Shown here one piece after another: positions 16,281 to 24,148 of a stretch of DNA of 64,000 nucleotides (within the stretch, counting starts at the first letter, position 1; each line of letters begins with the position of its first letter). Under the pieces are notes generated by a model. The model searched no databases and had not been told where the DNA came from. It saw only the letters and a list, made by a program, of their open reading frames with translations. The stretch covers positions 7,626,001 to 7,690,000 of the forward strand of contig NZ_CP120210.1 in the NCBI RefSeq assembly GCF_029369745.1. Reading direction: 5' to 3'. Source of the DNA: Amycolatopsis sp. QT-25. GTDB lineage: Bacteria; Actinomycetota; Actinomycetes; Mycobacteriales; Pseudonocardiaceae. Both the position numbers and the translations under genes were made by a program.

Positions 16281-16335
16281 GTCCGTGAAGGCCTCCTTGA
16301 GGGACTCTGGGTCCCTCAAGGAGGCCTTCACGGAC
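16281..16335. repeat. Palindromic intergenic repeat, family 1 (same type as 2070-2130)
   Basis: Perfect 25-bp arms: the left arm 16281-16305 begins GTCCGTGAAGGCCTCC and pairs with 16311-16335 around a 5-base loop. About 100 bases after ygfZ. Confidence 0.75.
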
Positions 16336-16443
16336 TTGGGGCGCGTCACCTGGACCTCACCAATCACAGTGGTCCCACTGGTCACACGACTGCGGGTGAG
16401 GGACTCCCTGAACGCTTGAATCTCGCCCATCACTCGCGGCCCA

Positions 16444-16500
16444 AGTACGTGAAGGCCCCCTTCCTTGCGCTAGACGCAATAAAGGGAGCCTTCATGTACT
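16444..16500. repeat. Palindromic intergenic repeat, family 1, imperfect copy
   Basis: Arms 16444-16469 (AGTACGTGAAGGCCCCCTTC...) and 16475-16500 pair with several mismatches, so this copy has begun to decay. The left arm is nearly the same as at 34784. Confidence 0.7.
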
Positions 16501-16522
16501 CCCCGGCCGCACTCGCCCTCAC

Positions 16523-16566
16523 CTATCCACAAGTTGTCCACAACACCATCCACCTGTGGACAACTT
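16523..16566. promoter_or_regulatory. Inverted pair of DnaA-box-like 9-mers
   Basis: TTGTCCACA (16534-16542) and its complement TGTGGACAA (16555-16563) form a perfect 12-bp inverted repeat (16531-16542 and 16555-16566) with a 12-base spacer; a third, weaker box CTATCCACA lies at 16523-16531. TTGTCCACA is the preferred DnaA box of Streptomyces. No dnaA or dnaN is nearby, so an origin is unlikely; a DnaA-titrating or regulatory site upstream of rsiG is possible. Confidence 0.5.
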
Positions 16567-16745
16567 CGCCCACCAGCACTTTTCCGCCTCCACCCCCGGT
16601 AGACTGGACCAGGGGCCGCCCCCGGGACGGGTGGGGGGCGCGCTCTGGAAGGAACCGAAAGAGCGGCGCCGGCATCGGAGGGGCTCGGGAGGGACGGAGC
16701 CGCTTGTGGTATCGCTCCCTGCGGAACATTTTCGCTGGAGCGCGA

Positions 16746-16751
16746 TAAGCT
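16746..16751 (+). promoter_or_regulatory. -10 element (leaderless) of the rsiG-like gene
   Basis: TAAGCT, 6 bases, then GTG at 16758. No Shine-Dalgarno upstream of the GTG. Confidence 0.4.
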
Positions 16752-16757
16752 GAGCGC

Positions 16758-17324
16758 GTGATCGAAGTCCGGCCCGGTGGTCGCCGTCGTATCGACCGCG
16801 TGCTCGGCCCTGGGTATCTCAGCGACCTCGGCGAGCTGACCCTTTCCGTGCTGCGCGAGCGCCGTGACGAGGCCGCGCAGGAGGAGACCGACCTGTCGTA
16901 TCTGCGGCGGCTGCTGCACGCGCGGATCGACATCGTGCGGGCCGAGCAGCGGCGCCGGACTTCGGGTGGTGACGAAAGCAGCGTCGTCGAGCGGCTGGCC
17001 GCGATCCTGGCGGACAACGCGATCGGCCCGGCCACGGGTTCGGGCAGGCATCAGCGGCTGGAGCCCTCGCGCGCCGGGGAGCATCGGCGGTTCGCCGAGG
17101 CGCTCATCGGGGACACGGATCTTTCCGACGTCAGCACGCTGTCGGACGAGAAGCTGATCAACGCCCTCAACCGGTACGCCGACGAAGAGGTTTCCGTCTC
17201 TTCGTACCGTCGCGAGGTGCAAGAGGTGATGGACACGATCAACGCCGAGATCGCGACCCGGTACCGCAAGGGCACGGCCTCGGTCGACGACCTGCTCGAC
17301 ACCGAACGCGGCGGGTCCGAGTGA
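16758..17324 (+). CDS. rsiG: RsiG/AmfC-like c-di-GMP-responsive anti-sigma factor
   Basis: A 188-residue helical protein with two copies of the c-di-GMP motif E(X)3S(X)2R(X)3Q(X)3D known from Streptomyces RsiG. The second copy is perfect (E144, S148, R151, Q155, D159). The first has His in place of Gln (E43, S47, R50, H54, D58). RsiG loaded with c-di-GMP holds the sigma factor WhiG inactive and delays sporulation; it was earlier annotated as aerial mycelium formation protein AmfC. The motifs lie in helices at about 40-65 and 140-170, joined by a loose linker. whiG is not in the window. The stop overlaps the asparaginase start as GTGA. Confidence 0.8.
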   Translation: MIEVRPGGRRRIDRVLGPGYLSDLGELTLSVLRERRDEAAQEETDLSYLRRLLHARIDIVRAEQRRRTSGGDESSVVERLAAILADNAIGPATGSGRHQRLEPSRAGEHRRFAEALIGDTDLSDVSTLSDEKLINALNRYADEEVSVSSYRREVQEVMDTINAEIATRYRKGTASVDDLLDTERGGSE

Positions 17325-18262
17325 CGAATCCCGTCCTGGTCGAGGTCGTCCGGTCCGATTTCGTGGAGAGCACGCACCGCGGCGCGCTCGTCGTCACCGC
17401 ACCTGACGGGTCGGTGCGGTTCGCCGCGGGCGACGTCGAGCGGCCGGTCTATCCGCGCTCGTCCAACAAACCCCTGCAGGCCGTCGGGATGCTCCGCGCC
17501 GGCCTCACGATCGGCGACGAGGAACTGGCGCTGGGCTGCGGATCGCACAACGGCGAGCCCGGCCACGTCGAAGGCGTCTTGTCGATGCTTTCCCGCGCGG
17601 GGCTGACGGAGGACGCGCTGGCCTGCCCGCCCGCGTTCCCACTGCACGAGCCGAGCATGCTGGCCGCGGCCGGGAAACGCCGCGCCGCCATGAACTGCTC
17701 CGGCAAACACGCCGCCATGCTCATGACCTGCGTGCAGCTCGGCTGGCCGACCGAGGACTACGCGGCCGCGACCCATCCACTGCAGGAGGTCGTCCGGGCA
17801 ACGGTCGCCGACCTCACCAGCGAGACGATCGAAACGGTCGGTGTCGACGGCTGCGGCGCCCCGCTGTTCGCGTTCTCCCTCACCGGCCTCGCCCGGTCCT
17901 TCGGCAGGCTGGTCACCGCGATGGGCGGGCCGGACCGCCGTGTCGCCGACGCCGTCCGCGCGCATCCGTGGCGAGTCGCCGGCACCGGCCGCGAGGACAC
18001 CGTGCTGATGCGGAACATCGAGGGCCTGCTCGTGAAGGGCGGCGCCGAGGGCGTGCACGCGTTCGCCCTGCCGGACGGCACGGCGCTGGCGGTGAAGATC
18101 GACGACGGTGCCGCTCGCGCCCGGATTCCGCTGCTGCTCGCGACCCTGCGTCACCTCGGCATCGACCCTGGCGACGAAGCCGCGGACCTCGCGCGTGACG
18201 CCGTTCTGGGTGGCGGGAAACGGGTCGGTGAGCTGAGGGTCGTCGGCGGCCTCTTCGGCTAG
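17321..18262 (+). CDS. L-asparaginase II family protein
   Basis: A 313-residue protein of the Rhizobium etli-type asparaginase II family (PF06089). Recognisable stretches are YPRSSNKPLQAVGMLRAG near residue 45, GCGSHNGEPGHV, MNCSGKHAAML with the nucleophile/Zn-binding region, and VDGCGAPLFAFSLTGLA. It hydrolyses asparagine to aspartate and ammonia. The GTG start overlaps rsiG by 4 bases, so translation is coupled. Convergent with the next gene, overlapping by 4 bases. Confidence 0.9.
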   Translation: MTNPVLVEVVRSDFVESTHRGALVVTAPDGSVRFAAGDVERPVYPRSSNKPLQAVGMLRAGLTIGDEELALGCGSHNGEPGHVEGVLSMLSRAGLTEDALACPPAFPLHEPSMLAAAGKRRAAMNCSGKHAAMLMTCVQLGWPTEDYAAATHPLQEVVRATVADLTSETIETVGVDGCGAPLFAFSLTGLARSFGRLVTAMGGPDRRVADAVRAHPWRVAGTGREDTVLMRNIEGLLVKGGAEGVHAFALPDGTALAVKIDDGAARARIPLLLATLRHLGIDPGDEAADLARDAVLGGGKRVGELRVVGGLFG

Positions 18263-19158
18263 TTCGCGCGTTCCCGCTCGGCCAGGTCGCCCCAAAAGTC
18301 CCGCAGGTCGGCGAACAGTTCCGCCAGCTCGTCGACATTGCCGGTGCGAAGCGCGTCGAGGATGTCATGTACTTCTTCGGCGGTGGTGTCGGCCTGGAGG
18401 ATCGAGTCGGCGAAAAGCTGCACGAGACCGCCGTAGTCGAGTTCGACCGCGGAGCCGGGGTGGAAGCTGTCGAGCCAGCGTCGCGTTTCGAGCAGCACGC
18501 GTCCGGGCCCCGAGTCGCCGAAGGTCGCTTCCAGCAGGTCTCCGATTTCGCGGGCGCGATGCCGCGCGTCGGCGATGGACGCCCGCCACGACACTTCGCG
18601 CTCGGGGTCGTCGCGCCCCTTTCCCAGTTCGACCCGGCGCATCCCGGGGTCGAACAGCACGAACCACGGGAGCGGGACGGTCCACGTCGTCGAGAGCGTG
18701 TGCGAAGCCGAAGCGGACAGGTCGCCGATGGCGGACTTCGCCCGCGAGCGGATCGTGTCCAGTGACGCGCCGGCCGCGTCGAGCACCGCGTTCTGCAGCG
18801 CCGGATGCGCGTCGCCGAGGAAGGTCACCAGCGCCGCGGCCGAACGGGCGCGGATCTCCATCGGGCAGATCAGCGGTCCCGGGCCCGCGTCGCCGTGCTC
18901 GCCCTCGGGCACGTCTTCGGGATCCAGGACGAGGACGTCGGTGACGAGACTGGGCGCGGGCCTGCCGTCCGCGAGTTCGGCGGGCAGCAACCGTCCGACG
19001 TGCTGTGACTTGAGCCACAGTGCCTGCTCGCGCTCGCCCGCGGCCGAACGATCGAGCCGAGCCGCTTCGACGGCTTCGAGCAGGCGTTCGTCCGGTGAAT
19101 CCCCCAGCGCGAGCAGGGGCTCATAGACGCGGAGATAAGCCGCGAACGGACGGGGCAC
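18259..19158 (-). CDS. Conserved hypothetical protein (299 aa)
   Basis: The frame is open further upstream, but the GTG at 19158 gives the sensible start MPRPFAAYLRVYEPLLAL. The protein is acidic, soluble and lacks signal or membrane segments. WTVPLPWFVLFDPGMRRVEL and the C-terminal DILDALRTGNVDELAELFAD look like conserved core pieces. I do not recognise the family. Convergent with the asparaginase gene. Confidence 0.75.
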   Translation of the reverse strand: MPRPFAAYLRVYEPLLALGDSPDERLLEAVEAARLDRSAAGEREQALWLKSQHVGRLLPAELADGRPAPSLVTDVLVLDPEDVPEGEHGDAGPGPLICPMEIRARSAAALVTFLGDAHPALQNAVLDAAGASLDTIRSRAKSAIGDLSASASHTLSTTWTVPLPWFVLFDPGMRRVELGKGRDDPEREVSWRASIADARHRAREIGDLLEATFGDSGPGRVLLETRRWLDSFHPGSAVELDYGGLVQLFADSILQADTTAEEVHDILDALRTGNVDELAELFADLRDFWGDLAERERAN

Positions 19159-19365
19159 ACGAGCATCGTGGCACGCCGACCTGCGACTATCGCCACCGAC
19201 CGGCCGGTAACCGGCGTTCCGTGAACACTGTCGCCACCGGCACACCGTGCCACGTCGCATCCAACCCCCCGGACACGGTACGGTGTCAGCAGGAAATAAT
19301 TGTCGAGACGATGCGGGGCCGCCGATTCCCCCGGCCGCCCCGCCCCTGTGCGAGGGGGTCGAGCC

Positions 19366-19551
19366 ATGGGGCGCGGCCGGGCTAAGGCCAAGCAGACGAA
19401 GGTGGCGCGTGAGCTCAAGTACAGCTCGCACGAAACCGACTTCGATGCTTTGCAGCGCGAGCTGTCCAGTAGTTCCTCGGAAGACAGGCACGAGGACGAC
19501 AAGCGGTATGACGACGACCCGTACGACGGGTACGACGAATACCGCCGCTGA
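19366..19551 (+). CDS. DUF3073 family small protein
   Basis: A 61-residue, very hydrophilic protein: a basic start MGRGRAKAKQTKVARELKY, a Ser-rich middle and an Asp/Tyr-rich tail. This is the DUF3073 family, universal in actinobacteria and of unknown function; it corresponds to Rv0810c next to purM in M. tuberculosis. Start at the ATG 19366, which gives the family's exact N-terminus. Followed by a strong terminator hairpin. Confidence 0.88.
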   Translation: MGRGRAKAKQTKVARELKYSSHETDFDALQRELSSSSSEDRHEDDKRYDDDPYDGYDEYRR

Positions 19552-19557
19552 GCAACG

Positions 19558-19613
19558 CGTGACACGCGAGGGTGGATCCGGGCTTGCCCCGGTGATCACC
19601 CTCGCGTGTCGCG
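19558..19613 (+). terminator. Long hairpin terminator after the DUF3073 gene
   Basis: CGTGACACGCGAGGGTG (19558-19574) pairs with its complement at 19597-19613 with one mismatch, and the stem continues inward (ATCCGGG / CCCCGGTGAT). It separates the DUF3073 gene from the dehydrogenase gene 25 bases downstream. Confidence 0.7.
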
Positions 19614-19638
19614 TGCTGCCCAAAAACGAGGAGGTGCC

Positions 19639-20499
19639 ATGTCCGACGTAGAACGAGTAGGCGTCATCGGAGCCGGTCTCATGGGCTCCGGAATCGCCGA
19701 GGTGCACGCGCGGGCCGGTCTGGACGTGATCGTCACCGAGGTGAACCAGCCGGCGCTGGACTCCGGGCGAGCGCGGATCGAGAAGTCGCTGCTCCGCGGC
19801 GTCAAGAACGGGAAGCTCTCGCAGGAAGACGCCGACGCGGCGTTCGGACGGCTCCGCTTCACCACCGAGATCGGTGAGTTCGCCGATCGGGACCTCGTCA
19901 TCGAGGCCATCCTGGAACAGGAGCAGGCCAAGGTCGAGGTGTTCCGGTCGCTGGACAAGATCGTCGAGCGCGAGGACGCGGTGTTCGCGTCCAACACCTC
20001 GTCGATCCCGATCATGAAACTCGGGATGGCCACCGGCCGCCCGCAGCAGGTGATCGGCATCCACTTCTTCAACCCGGTTCCGGTGCTGCCGCTCGTCGAG
20101 CTGGTGCCCTCGCTGCTGACCGGCGACGACACCGCCCGCCGCGCGGAGGAGCACGCGACCACGGCGTTGCACAAGACGGTGATCCGGTCGCAGGACCGCG
20201 CCGGGTTCATCGTGAACTCGCTGCTCGTGCCGTATCTGCTTTCGGCGATCCGGATGATCGAGTCGGGTTTCGCGTCGGCGGAGGACATCGACCGCGGCAT
20301 GGAGCTGGGCACCGCGCACCCGATGGGCCCGCTGCGGCTTTCGGACCTGATCGGCCTGGACACCATCAAGGCGATCGCGGACTCGATGTACGCCGAGTTC
20401 AAGGAGCCGCTGTACTCTTCGCCGCCGCTGTTGCTGCGCATGGTCGACGCCGGCCTGCTCGGCAAGAAGACCGGCCGCGGGTTCTACAGCTACTCTTGA
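19639..20499 (+). CDS. 3-hydroxybutyryl-CoA dehydrogenase (FadB2-like)
   Basis: A 286-residue NAD(P)-dependent dehydrogenase. The Rossmann motif GAGLMGSGIAEV is at residues 11-22; FASNTSSIPI, IGIHFFNPVPVLPLVELV (catalytic His) and GFIVNSLLVPYL follow in family order. It interconverts acetoacetyl-CoA and 3-hydroxybutyryl-CoA or related acyl-CoAs. The ATG at 19639 has GGAGGTGCC just before it. Monocistronic, bounded by the hairpin upstream and a family-2 repeat downstream. Confidence 0.92.
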   Translation: MSDVERVGVIGAGLMGSGIAEVHARAGLDVIVTEVNQPALDSGRARIEKSLLRGVKNGKLSQEDADAAFGRLRFTTEIGEFADRDLVIEAILEQEQAKVEVFRSLDKIVEREDAVFASNTSSIPIMKLGMATGRPQQVIGIHFFNPVPVLPLVELVPSLLTGDDTARRAEEHATTALHKTVIRSQDRAGFIVNSLLVPYLLSAIRMIESGFASAEDIDRGMELGTAHPMGPLRLSDLIGLDTIKAIADSMYAEFKEPLYSSPPLLLRMVDAGLLGKKTGRGFYSYS

Positions 20500-20514
20500 C
20501 CGCCCACTCCCCTT

Positions 20515-20579
20515 CGCAATTGGTCACCTAATTTGCGCGGGCGAGACGGGCGAGCACCGCAAGCAGGTGACTGATTGCG
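20515..20579. repeat. Palindromic intergenic repeat, family 2 (CGCAAT...CACCT...TTGCG type), diverged copy
   Basis: Left arm CGCAATTGGTCACCTAATTTGCG and right arm CGCAAGCAGGTGACTGATTGCG pair imperfectly. Related copies lie at 40623, 56296 and 57823. Just after the dehydrogenase stop codon. Confidence 0.6.
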
Positions 20580-20585
20580 GGGTCC

Positions 20586-20591
20586 TAGACT
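20586..20591 (+). promoter_or_regulatory. -10 element (leaderless) of the Gfo/Idh/MocA gene
   Basis: TAGACT, 7 bases, then GTG at 20599. No ribosome site is visible. Confidence 0.45.
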
Positions 20592-20598
20592 CGGGGTC

Positions 20599-21498
20599 GT
20601 GGGACAGGGACAGTTGCGCGTGGGTTTGGTCGGTGCCGGTCCGTGGGCGAGGACGGTGCACGCGCCGGGCCTCGCCGATCACCCCGGAGTCACGTTGCGC
20701 GCGGTCTGGGCCAGGCGTCCTGAAGCCGCGAAGGAGCTGGCCGAGGCACATGGCGCGCAGGCCGCCGTCAGTTTCGAGGAGCTGCTCGACCAGGTGGACG
20801 CGGTCGCGTTCGCGGTGCCGCCCGCCGTTCAGGCGGAGCTGGCGGTCAAGGCGGCCGAGGCGGGCAAACACCTGATCCTGGAGAAGCCGATCGCCGCGGA
20901 TCTCGACGGTGCGCGGCGGCTCGCGGACGCGGTGGAGGCCGCCGGGGTGGCCGCGCTCGTGGTCCTGATCCTGCGTTTCTCGCCGATGACCCGCGAGTGG
21001 CTCGACGGCATCAAGGAGGCGGGCGGCTGGCGGGGCGGTGGCGCGCGGTGGCTTTCGGGCGCGCTGCTCGGCGGTCAGTATCAGTCGTCGGCGTGGCGGC
21101 ACGACTCCGGCGCGCTCGCCGACATCGGTCCCCACGCTTTCGACCTGCTGGACGCGGCGCTCGGCGAGGTCACCGACGTGCTCGCCGCGCACCGGACCGA
21201 GGACGACCTGTGGCAAGTGCTGTTGGCCCACGAGGGTGGGGCGACCAGTACGGCGACCCTGTCGCTGCGGTTGCCGATCCAGCCGACGGTCGTCGAAGTG
21301 GTCGTTTACGGCGAGCACGGTTATCGCGCTTTGGGCCGCAAGCCGGGCGCGGCGGGCGAGGCGTACACCGCGCTCCTGGACGATTTCGCCGCCATGGCCG
21401 CGAGTGGGACGACGTCGCACCCGTGTGACGTGCGTCGCGGTCTGCATCTGCAGAAACTGCTCGAACACGCGCGGCAGCTCGCCGGACACGGCAAGTAG
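20599..21498 (+). CDS. Gfo/Idh/MocA family oxidoreductase
   Basis: A 299-residue NAD(P)-binding oxidoreductase. The N-terminal Rossmann motif is GLVGAGPWARTVHAPGL; EKPIAADLDGARRLADAV carries the family's E-K-P motif; a beta-sheet substrate domain follows. These enzymes oxidise or reduce sugars, inositols or related compounds; the substrate cannot be read from the sequence. The GTG at 20599 was chosen for its leaderless promoter. Confidence 0.87.
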   Translation: MGQGQLRVGLVGAGPWARTVHAPGLADHPGVTLRAVWARRPEAAKELAEAHGAQAAVSFEELLDQVDAVAFAVPPAVQAELAVKAAEAGKHLILEKPIAADLDGARRLADAVEAAGVAALVVLILRFSPMTREWLDGIKEAGGWRGGGARWLSGALLGGQYQSSAWRHDSGALADIGPHAFDLLDAALGEVTDVLAAHRTEDDLWQVLLAHEGGATSTATLSLRLPIQPTVVEVVVYGEHGYRALGRKPGAAGEAYTALLDDFAAMAASGTTSHPCDVRRGLHLQKLLEHARQLAGHGK

Positions 21499-21835
21499 TA
21501 CACAGGTCACCCACAAGGCTTTACCTTGTGCGATAACGGCTTCCTCCGGTTTCGGGCAAATCATCCACAGGTTGTCCACAGGGCTCCTTCGTGAACGTTC
21601 CAGCACGGAAAGGTCACCTGGAGCGGTATTCGGCATCGCGCGTCCGCAGCCACGACAAGGGGTTGACCGTCGTGCGAGAGTGATCGTGAGAGCCCTACGT
21701 ATGGAGAAAGAGGGATGCCTCATGCCTGACGCCTTCGATGGCGTCGGCACGAGCTAGCCGGCGCACCCGCCAGCTCCACCGCGCACGCGAGTCCTCCCGT
21801 GCGTCTCTTTCTTCTGCCCGAAAGGCCTTCCTCCA
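21499..21835. other. 337-base gene-free region with DnaA-box-like pair
   Basis: Contains a small hairpin after the oxidoreductase (CACAAGG-CTTTA-CCTTGTG, 21512-21530) and two DnaA-box-like 9-mers at 21561-21580. An 18-codon frame beginning ATGGAGAAAGAG near 21702 has no support as a gene. Confidence 0.6.
21561..21580. promoter_or_regulatory. Two tandem DnaA-box-like 9-mers
   Basis: TCATCCACA (21561-21569) and TTGTCCACA (21572-21580), same orientation, 2 bases apart. The second matches the Streptomyces preferred box exactly. Second such cluster in the window, about 5 kb from the first. Confidence 0.45.
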
Positions 21836-22594
21836 GTGCTTTCCGAGACGATTCGTGCTTTGCAGTCCTACATTCGCCTCACCGCGGCGAAGTTCCGGGA
21901 GACCGAGCGGATCGGGCCGTTCCTGGCCACGTACTACCGCGAGGCCGACAGCCCCTTCCTCAACTACGCGATCCCCGATGACGGTGCCGTCCCCACCGTG
22001 GCCGACGTCGCCGCACTCACCGAGGCGTTCCGCGAACGCGGGCTCGTGCCGCGCCTGGAGTTCCTCACCGAAGCGGTTCCGGCCGCCGAGGCCGTGCTCG
22101 TCGAGTGCGGGTACACGCTCGAGCGGCGGGTCCCGCTGATGATCTGCACTCCGGGGCAGGTCGTCGAACAGCCGAGACCGGCCGGGATCGGCCTGGTCAC
22201 CCCGAAGACCGAAGGCGAACTCCGGCAGATGATCCGGGCGCAGAACGTGGCCTTCGGGGAGACCGACCCCGATCAGCACCTCGACCCGTCGCCGGACCAG
22301 CTGAGCGGCGAGACCCTCTCGGTGATGGCCGTCGCCGAGACCGGCGAGGTCGTCGGTGGCGGGGTCGCGACCGCGATCCTCGACGGCGCGACGGAGGTGG
22401 CCGGAATCGGGGTGCTCGAGGAGTACCGGAGCCGCGGGATCGCCGCGGCGATGACGGAGTACCTGACGCGGGAAGCCCACGCGCGCGGCGGCCGGTCGGT
22501 GTTCCTGACGCCGGGCGCCGGGCAGGCGGAACGCGTCTACGGCCGGGTCGGCTTCGAGACCGCGGCCGAGTGCGTGCACCTGTCAGTCGTCTGA
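21836..22594 (+). CDS. GNAT family N-acetyltransferase
   Basis: A 252-residue protein. The C-terminal GNAT domain shows GVLEEYRSRGIAAAMTEYL, the acetyl-CoA pyrophosphate loop, and ends YGRVGFETAAECVHLSVV. The N-terminal 110 residues are a less conserved half, perhaps a degenerate second GNAT domain. The GTG at 21836 is the first start in the frame and has no Shine-Dalgarno. It ends 12 bases inside the convergent arfB gene. Substrate unknown. Confidence 0.82.
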   Translation: MLSETIRALQSYIRLTAAKFRETERIGPFLATYYREADSPFLNYAIPDDGAVPTVADVAALTEAFRERGLVPRLEFLTEAVPAAEAVLVECGYTLERRVPLMICTPGQVVEQPRPAGIGLVTPKTEGELRQMIRAQNVAFGETDPDQHLDPSPDQLSGETLSVMAVAETGEVVGGGVATAILDGATEVAGIGVLEEYRSRGIAAAMTEYLTREAHARGGRSVFLTPGAGQAERVYGRVGFETAAECVHLSVV

Positions 22595-23014
22595 GTAGCC
22601 GCCGCGGCGTGACTTCTTGACCTCGCCGCGACGTTTCTTCGAGGCCAGGCGGCGTTCCTTCGAACCTCGTGACGGTTTGGTGGGACGCCGCTTGGCGGCC
22701 GGGGGCGCCGCCGCGTCCAGCAGCAGCATCACCAGCCGGGCACGTGCGGCTTCCCGGTTCATCAGCTGCGAGCGGTGTTCGGACGCGGCGATCGTGACGA
22801 CCCCGTCGACCAGCCGCGACGAAAGCCGGTCCAGCATCCGGGCCCGGAGATGTTCCGGGACCGACGCCGAACCGGCCACGTCGAAGGACAGTTCGACCCG
22901 CGAATCGGTGGTGTTCACGCCCTGCCCACCCGGACCCGAAGACCGGGAGAACCGTTCACTCAATTCGGCACCCGGGATCACGAACCGGGTACCGACCACC
23001 ACGTCCTCAGCCAC
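22583..23014 (-). CDS. arfB: Peptidyl-tRNA hydrolase ArfB (YaeJ/ICT1-type ribosome rescue factor)
   Basis: A 143-residue release-factor-like protein with the catalytic GGQ at residues 29-31 in SGPGGQGVN and a basic Lys/Arg-rich C-terminal tail (KRRPTKPSRGSKERRLASKK) that enters the empty mRNA channel. It frees peptides from stalled ribosomes lacking a stop codon. Length matches the family. Convergent with the GNAT gene. Confidence 0.93.
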   Translation of the reverse strand: MAEDVVVGTRFVIPGAELSERFSRSSGPGGQGVNTTDSRVELSFDVAGSASVPEHLRARMLDRLSSRLVDGVVTIAASEHRSQLMNREAARARLVMLLLDAAAPPAAKRRPTKPSRGSKERRLASKKRRGEVKKSRRGGYSDD

Positions 23015-23047
23015 GGGTCCAGTGTTCCACCGGGACCAAGGGAATAT

Positions 23048-24118
23048 TCAGAAGCGCGGGTGGTCACCGGAGAGCACGGCGCGCGGGCCGTCCGGGTCCT
23101 CCGCGGGCTGCACGTCGCCGAGGATCCACGCCGGCACGTGCCGCGCGGTCAGCATCGCCAGCGCCCGGTCGACGTCGTCGGCGCCGACGATCGCGACCAT
23201 GCCGACGCCCATGTTGAACGTCTTCTCCAGCTCGGCGCGTTCGACCTTGCCGCGATGGCCGATCAGCGCGAACACCGGCGCCGGGGTCCAGGTGCCGCGT
23301 TCGAGCCGGGCGACCAGGCCGCGCGGCATGACCCGGGCGAGGTTCTGCTCCAGGCCGCCGCCGGTGACGTGGGCGAACGTGCGGACGTCGGCTTCGGCCG
23401 CCAGCGCGAGGCAGTCCTTCGCGTAGATCCTGGTCGGCTCCAGCATCTCCTCGCCCAGTGAGCGGCCGAACTCCTCGACGTGCCCGTCGAGCGGCATGCG
23501 CGCGATGTCCAGCAGCACGTGCCGGGCGAGCGAGTAACCGTTGGAGTGCAGGCCGGACGAGCCGAGCGCGAGGACGACGTCACCGGGGCGGACCCGCTCC
23601 GGGCCGAGCACCTTCGACGCTTCGACGACGCCGATGCCGGTGCCCGAGAGGTCGTAGTCGTGCTCGCCCATCAGGCCGGGGTGCTCCGCGGTCTCGCCGC
23701 CGAGCAGCGCGCAGCCCGCCTGGACACAGCCTTCGGCGATGCCGCCGACCAGTGCCGCGATCTTCTCCGGCACGACCTTGCCGACGGCGATGTAGTCCTG
23801 CATGAACAGCGGCTCGGCGCCGGTGACGACCAGGTCGTCGACGACCATCGCGACCAGGTCGATGCCGACGGTGTCGTGTTTGTCGAGCGCCTGCGCGACG
23901 GCGATCTTGGTGCCGACCCCGTCGGTCGACGAGGCCAGCACCGGCTCTTTCCACTTGTCCAGCTTCAGGGAGAACAGCCCGGCGAAACCGCCGACCCCGC
24001 CCATCACCTCGGGCCTCGTGGCCCTCGCGGCGTGCGGTTTGAGCAGCTCGACGGCTTTGTCACCGGCGTCGATGCTGACGCCGGCGGCGGCGTACGTGGC
24101 GCTCGTGGACTCGCTCAC
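23048..24118 (-). CDS. purM: Phosphoribosylformylglycinamidine cyclo-ligase (AIR synthetase) PurM
   Basis: A 356-residue ATP-dependent enzyme that closes the imidazole ring in step 5 of purine synthesis. DGVGTKIAVAQALD, GGETAEHPGL and AHVTGGGLEQNLARV are diagnostic. The GTG at 24118 has GGAG 9 bases upstream; an in-frame TTG at 24133 is the alternative. It follows purF by 30 bases on the same strand, so purF-purM form one unit. Confidence 0.95.
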   Translation of the reverse strand: MSESTSATYAAAGVSIDAGDKAVELLKPHAARATRPEVMGGVGGFAGLFSLKLDKWKEPVLASSTDGVGTKIAVAQALDKHDTVGIDLVAMVVDDLVVTGAEPLFMQDYIAVGKVVPEKIAALVGGIAEGCVQAGCALLGGETAEHPGLMGEHDYDLSGTGIGVVEASKVLGPERVRPGDVVLALGSSGLHSNGYSLARHVLLDIARMPLDGHVEEFGRSLGEEMLEPTRIYAKDCLALAAEADVRTFAHVTGGGLEQNLARVMPRGLVARLERGTWTPAPVFALIGHRGKVERAELEKTFNMGVGMVAIVGADDVDRALAMLTARHVPAWILGDVQPAEDPDGPRAVLSGDHPRF

Positions 24119-24148
24119 GGAAGCGGACTCCAACTCTGGAAGAGAGGG

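Larger units (their letters stand above)
16184..16757. other. 574-base gene-free region with repeats and DnaA-box-like sites
   Basis: No credible gene. From left to right it holds a 25-bp-arm palindrome (16281-16335), a family-1 palindrome (16444-16500), a cluster of DnaA-box-like 9-mers forming an inverted repeat (16523-16566), a purine-rich stretch and the rsiG -10 element (16746-16751). Confidence 0.75.

Noticed and set aside
16184..16757. A chromosomal replication origin
   Set aside because: Only about three DnaA-box-like sites, no AT-rich unwinding element and no dnaA, dnaN, recF or gyrB nearby.
21702..21757. An 18-codon leader peptide (MEKEGCLMPDAFDGVGTS)
   Set aside because: One Cys only, no recognisable leader-peptide pattern and no clear downstream structure.
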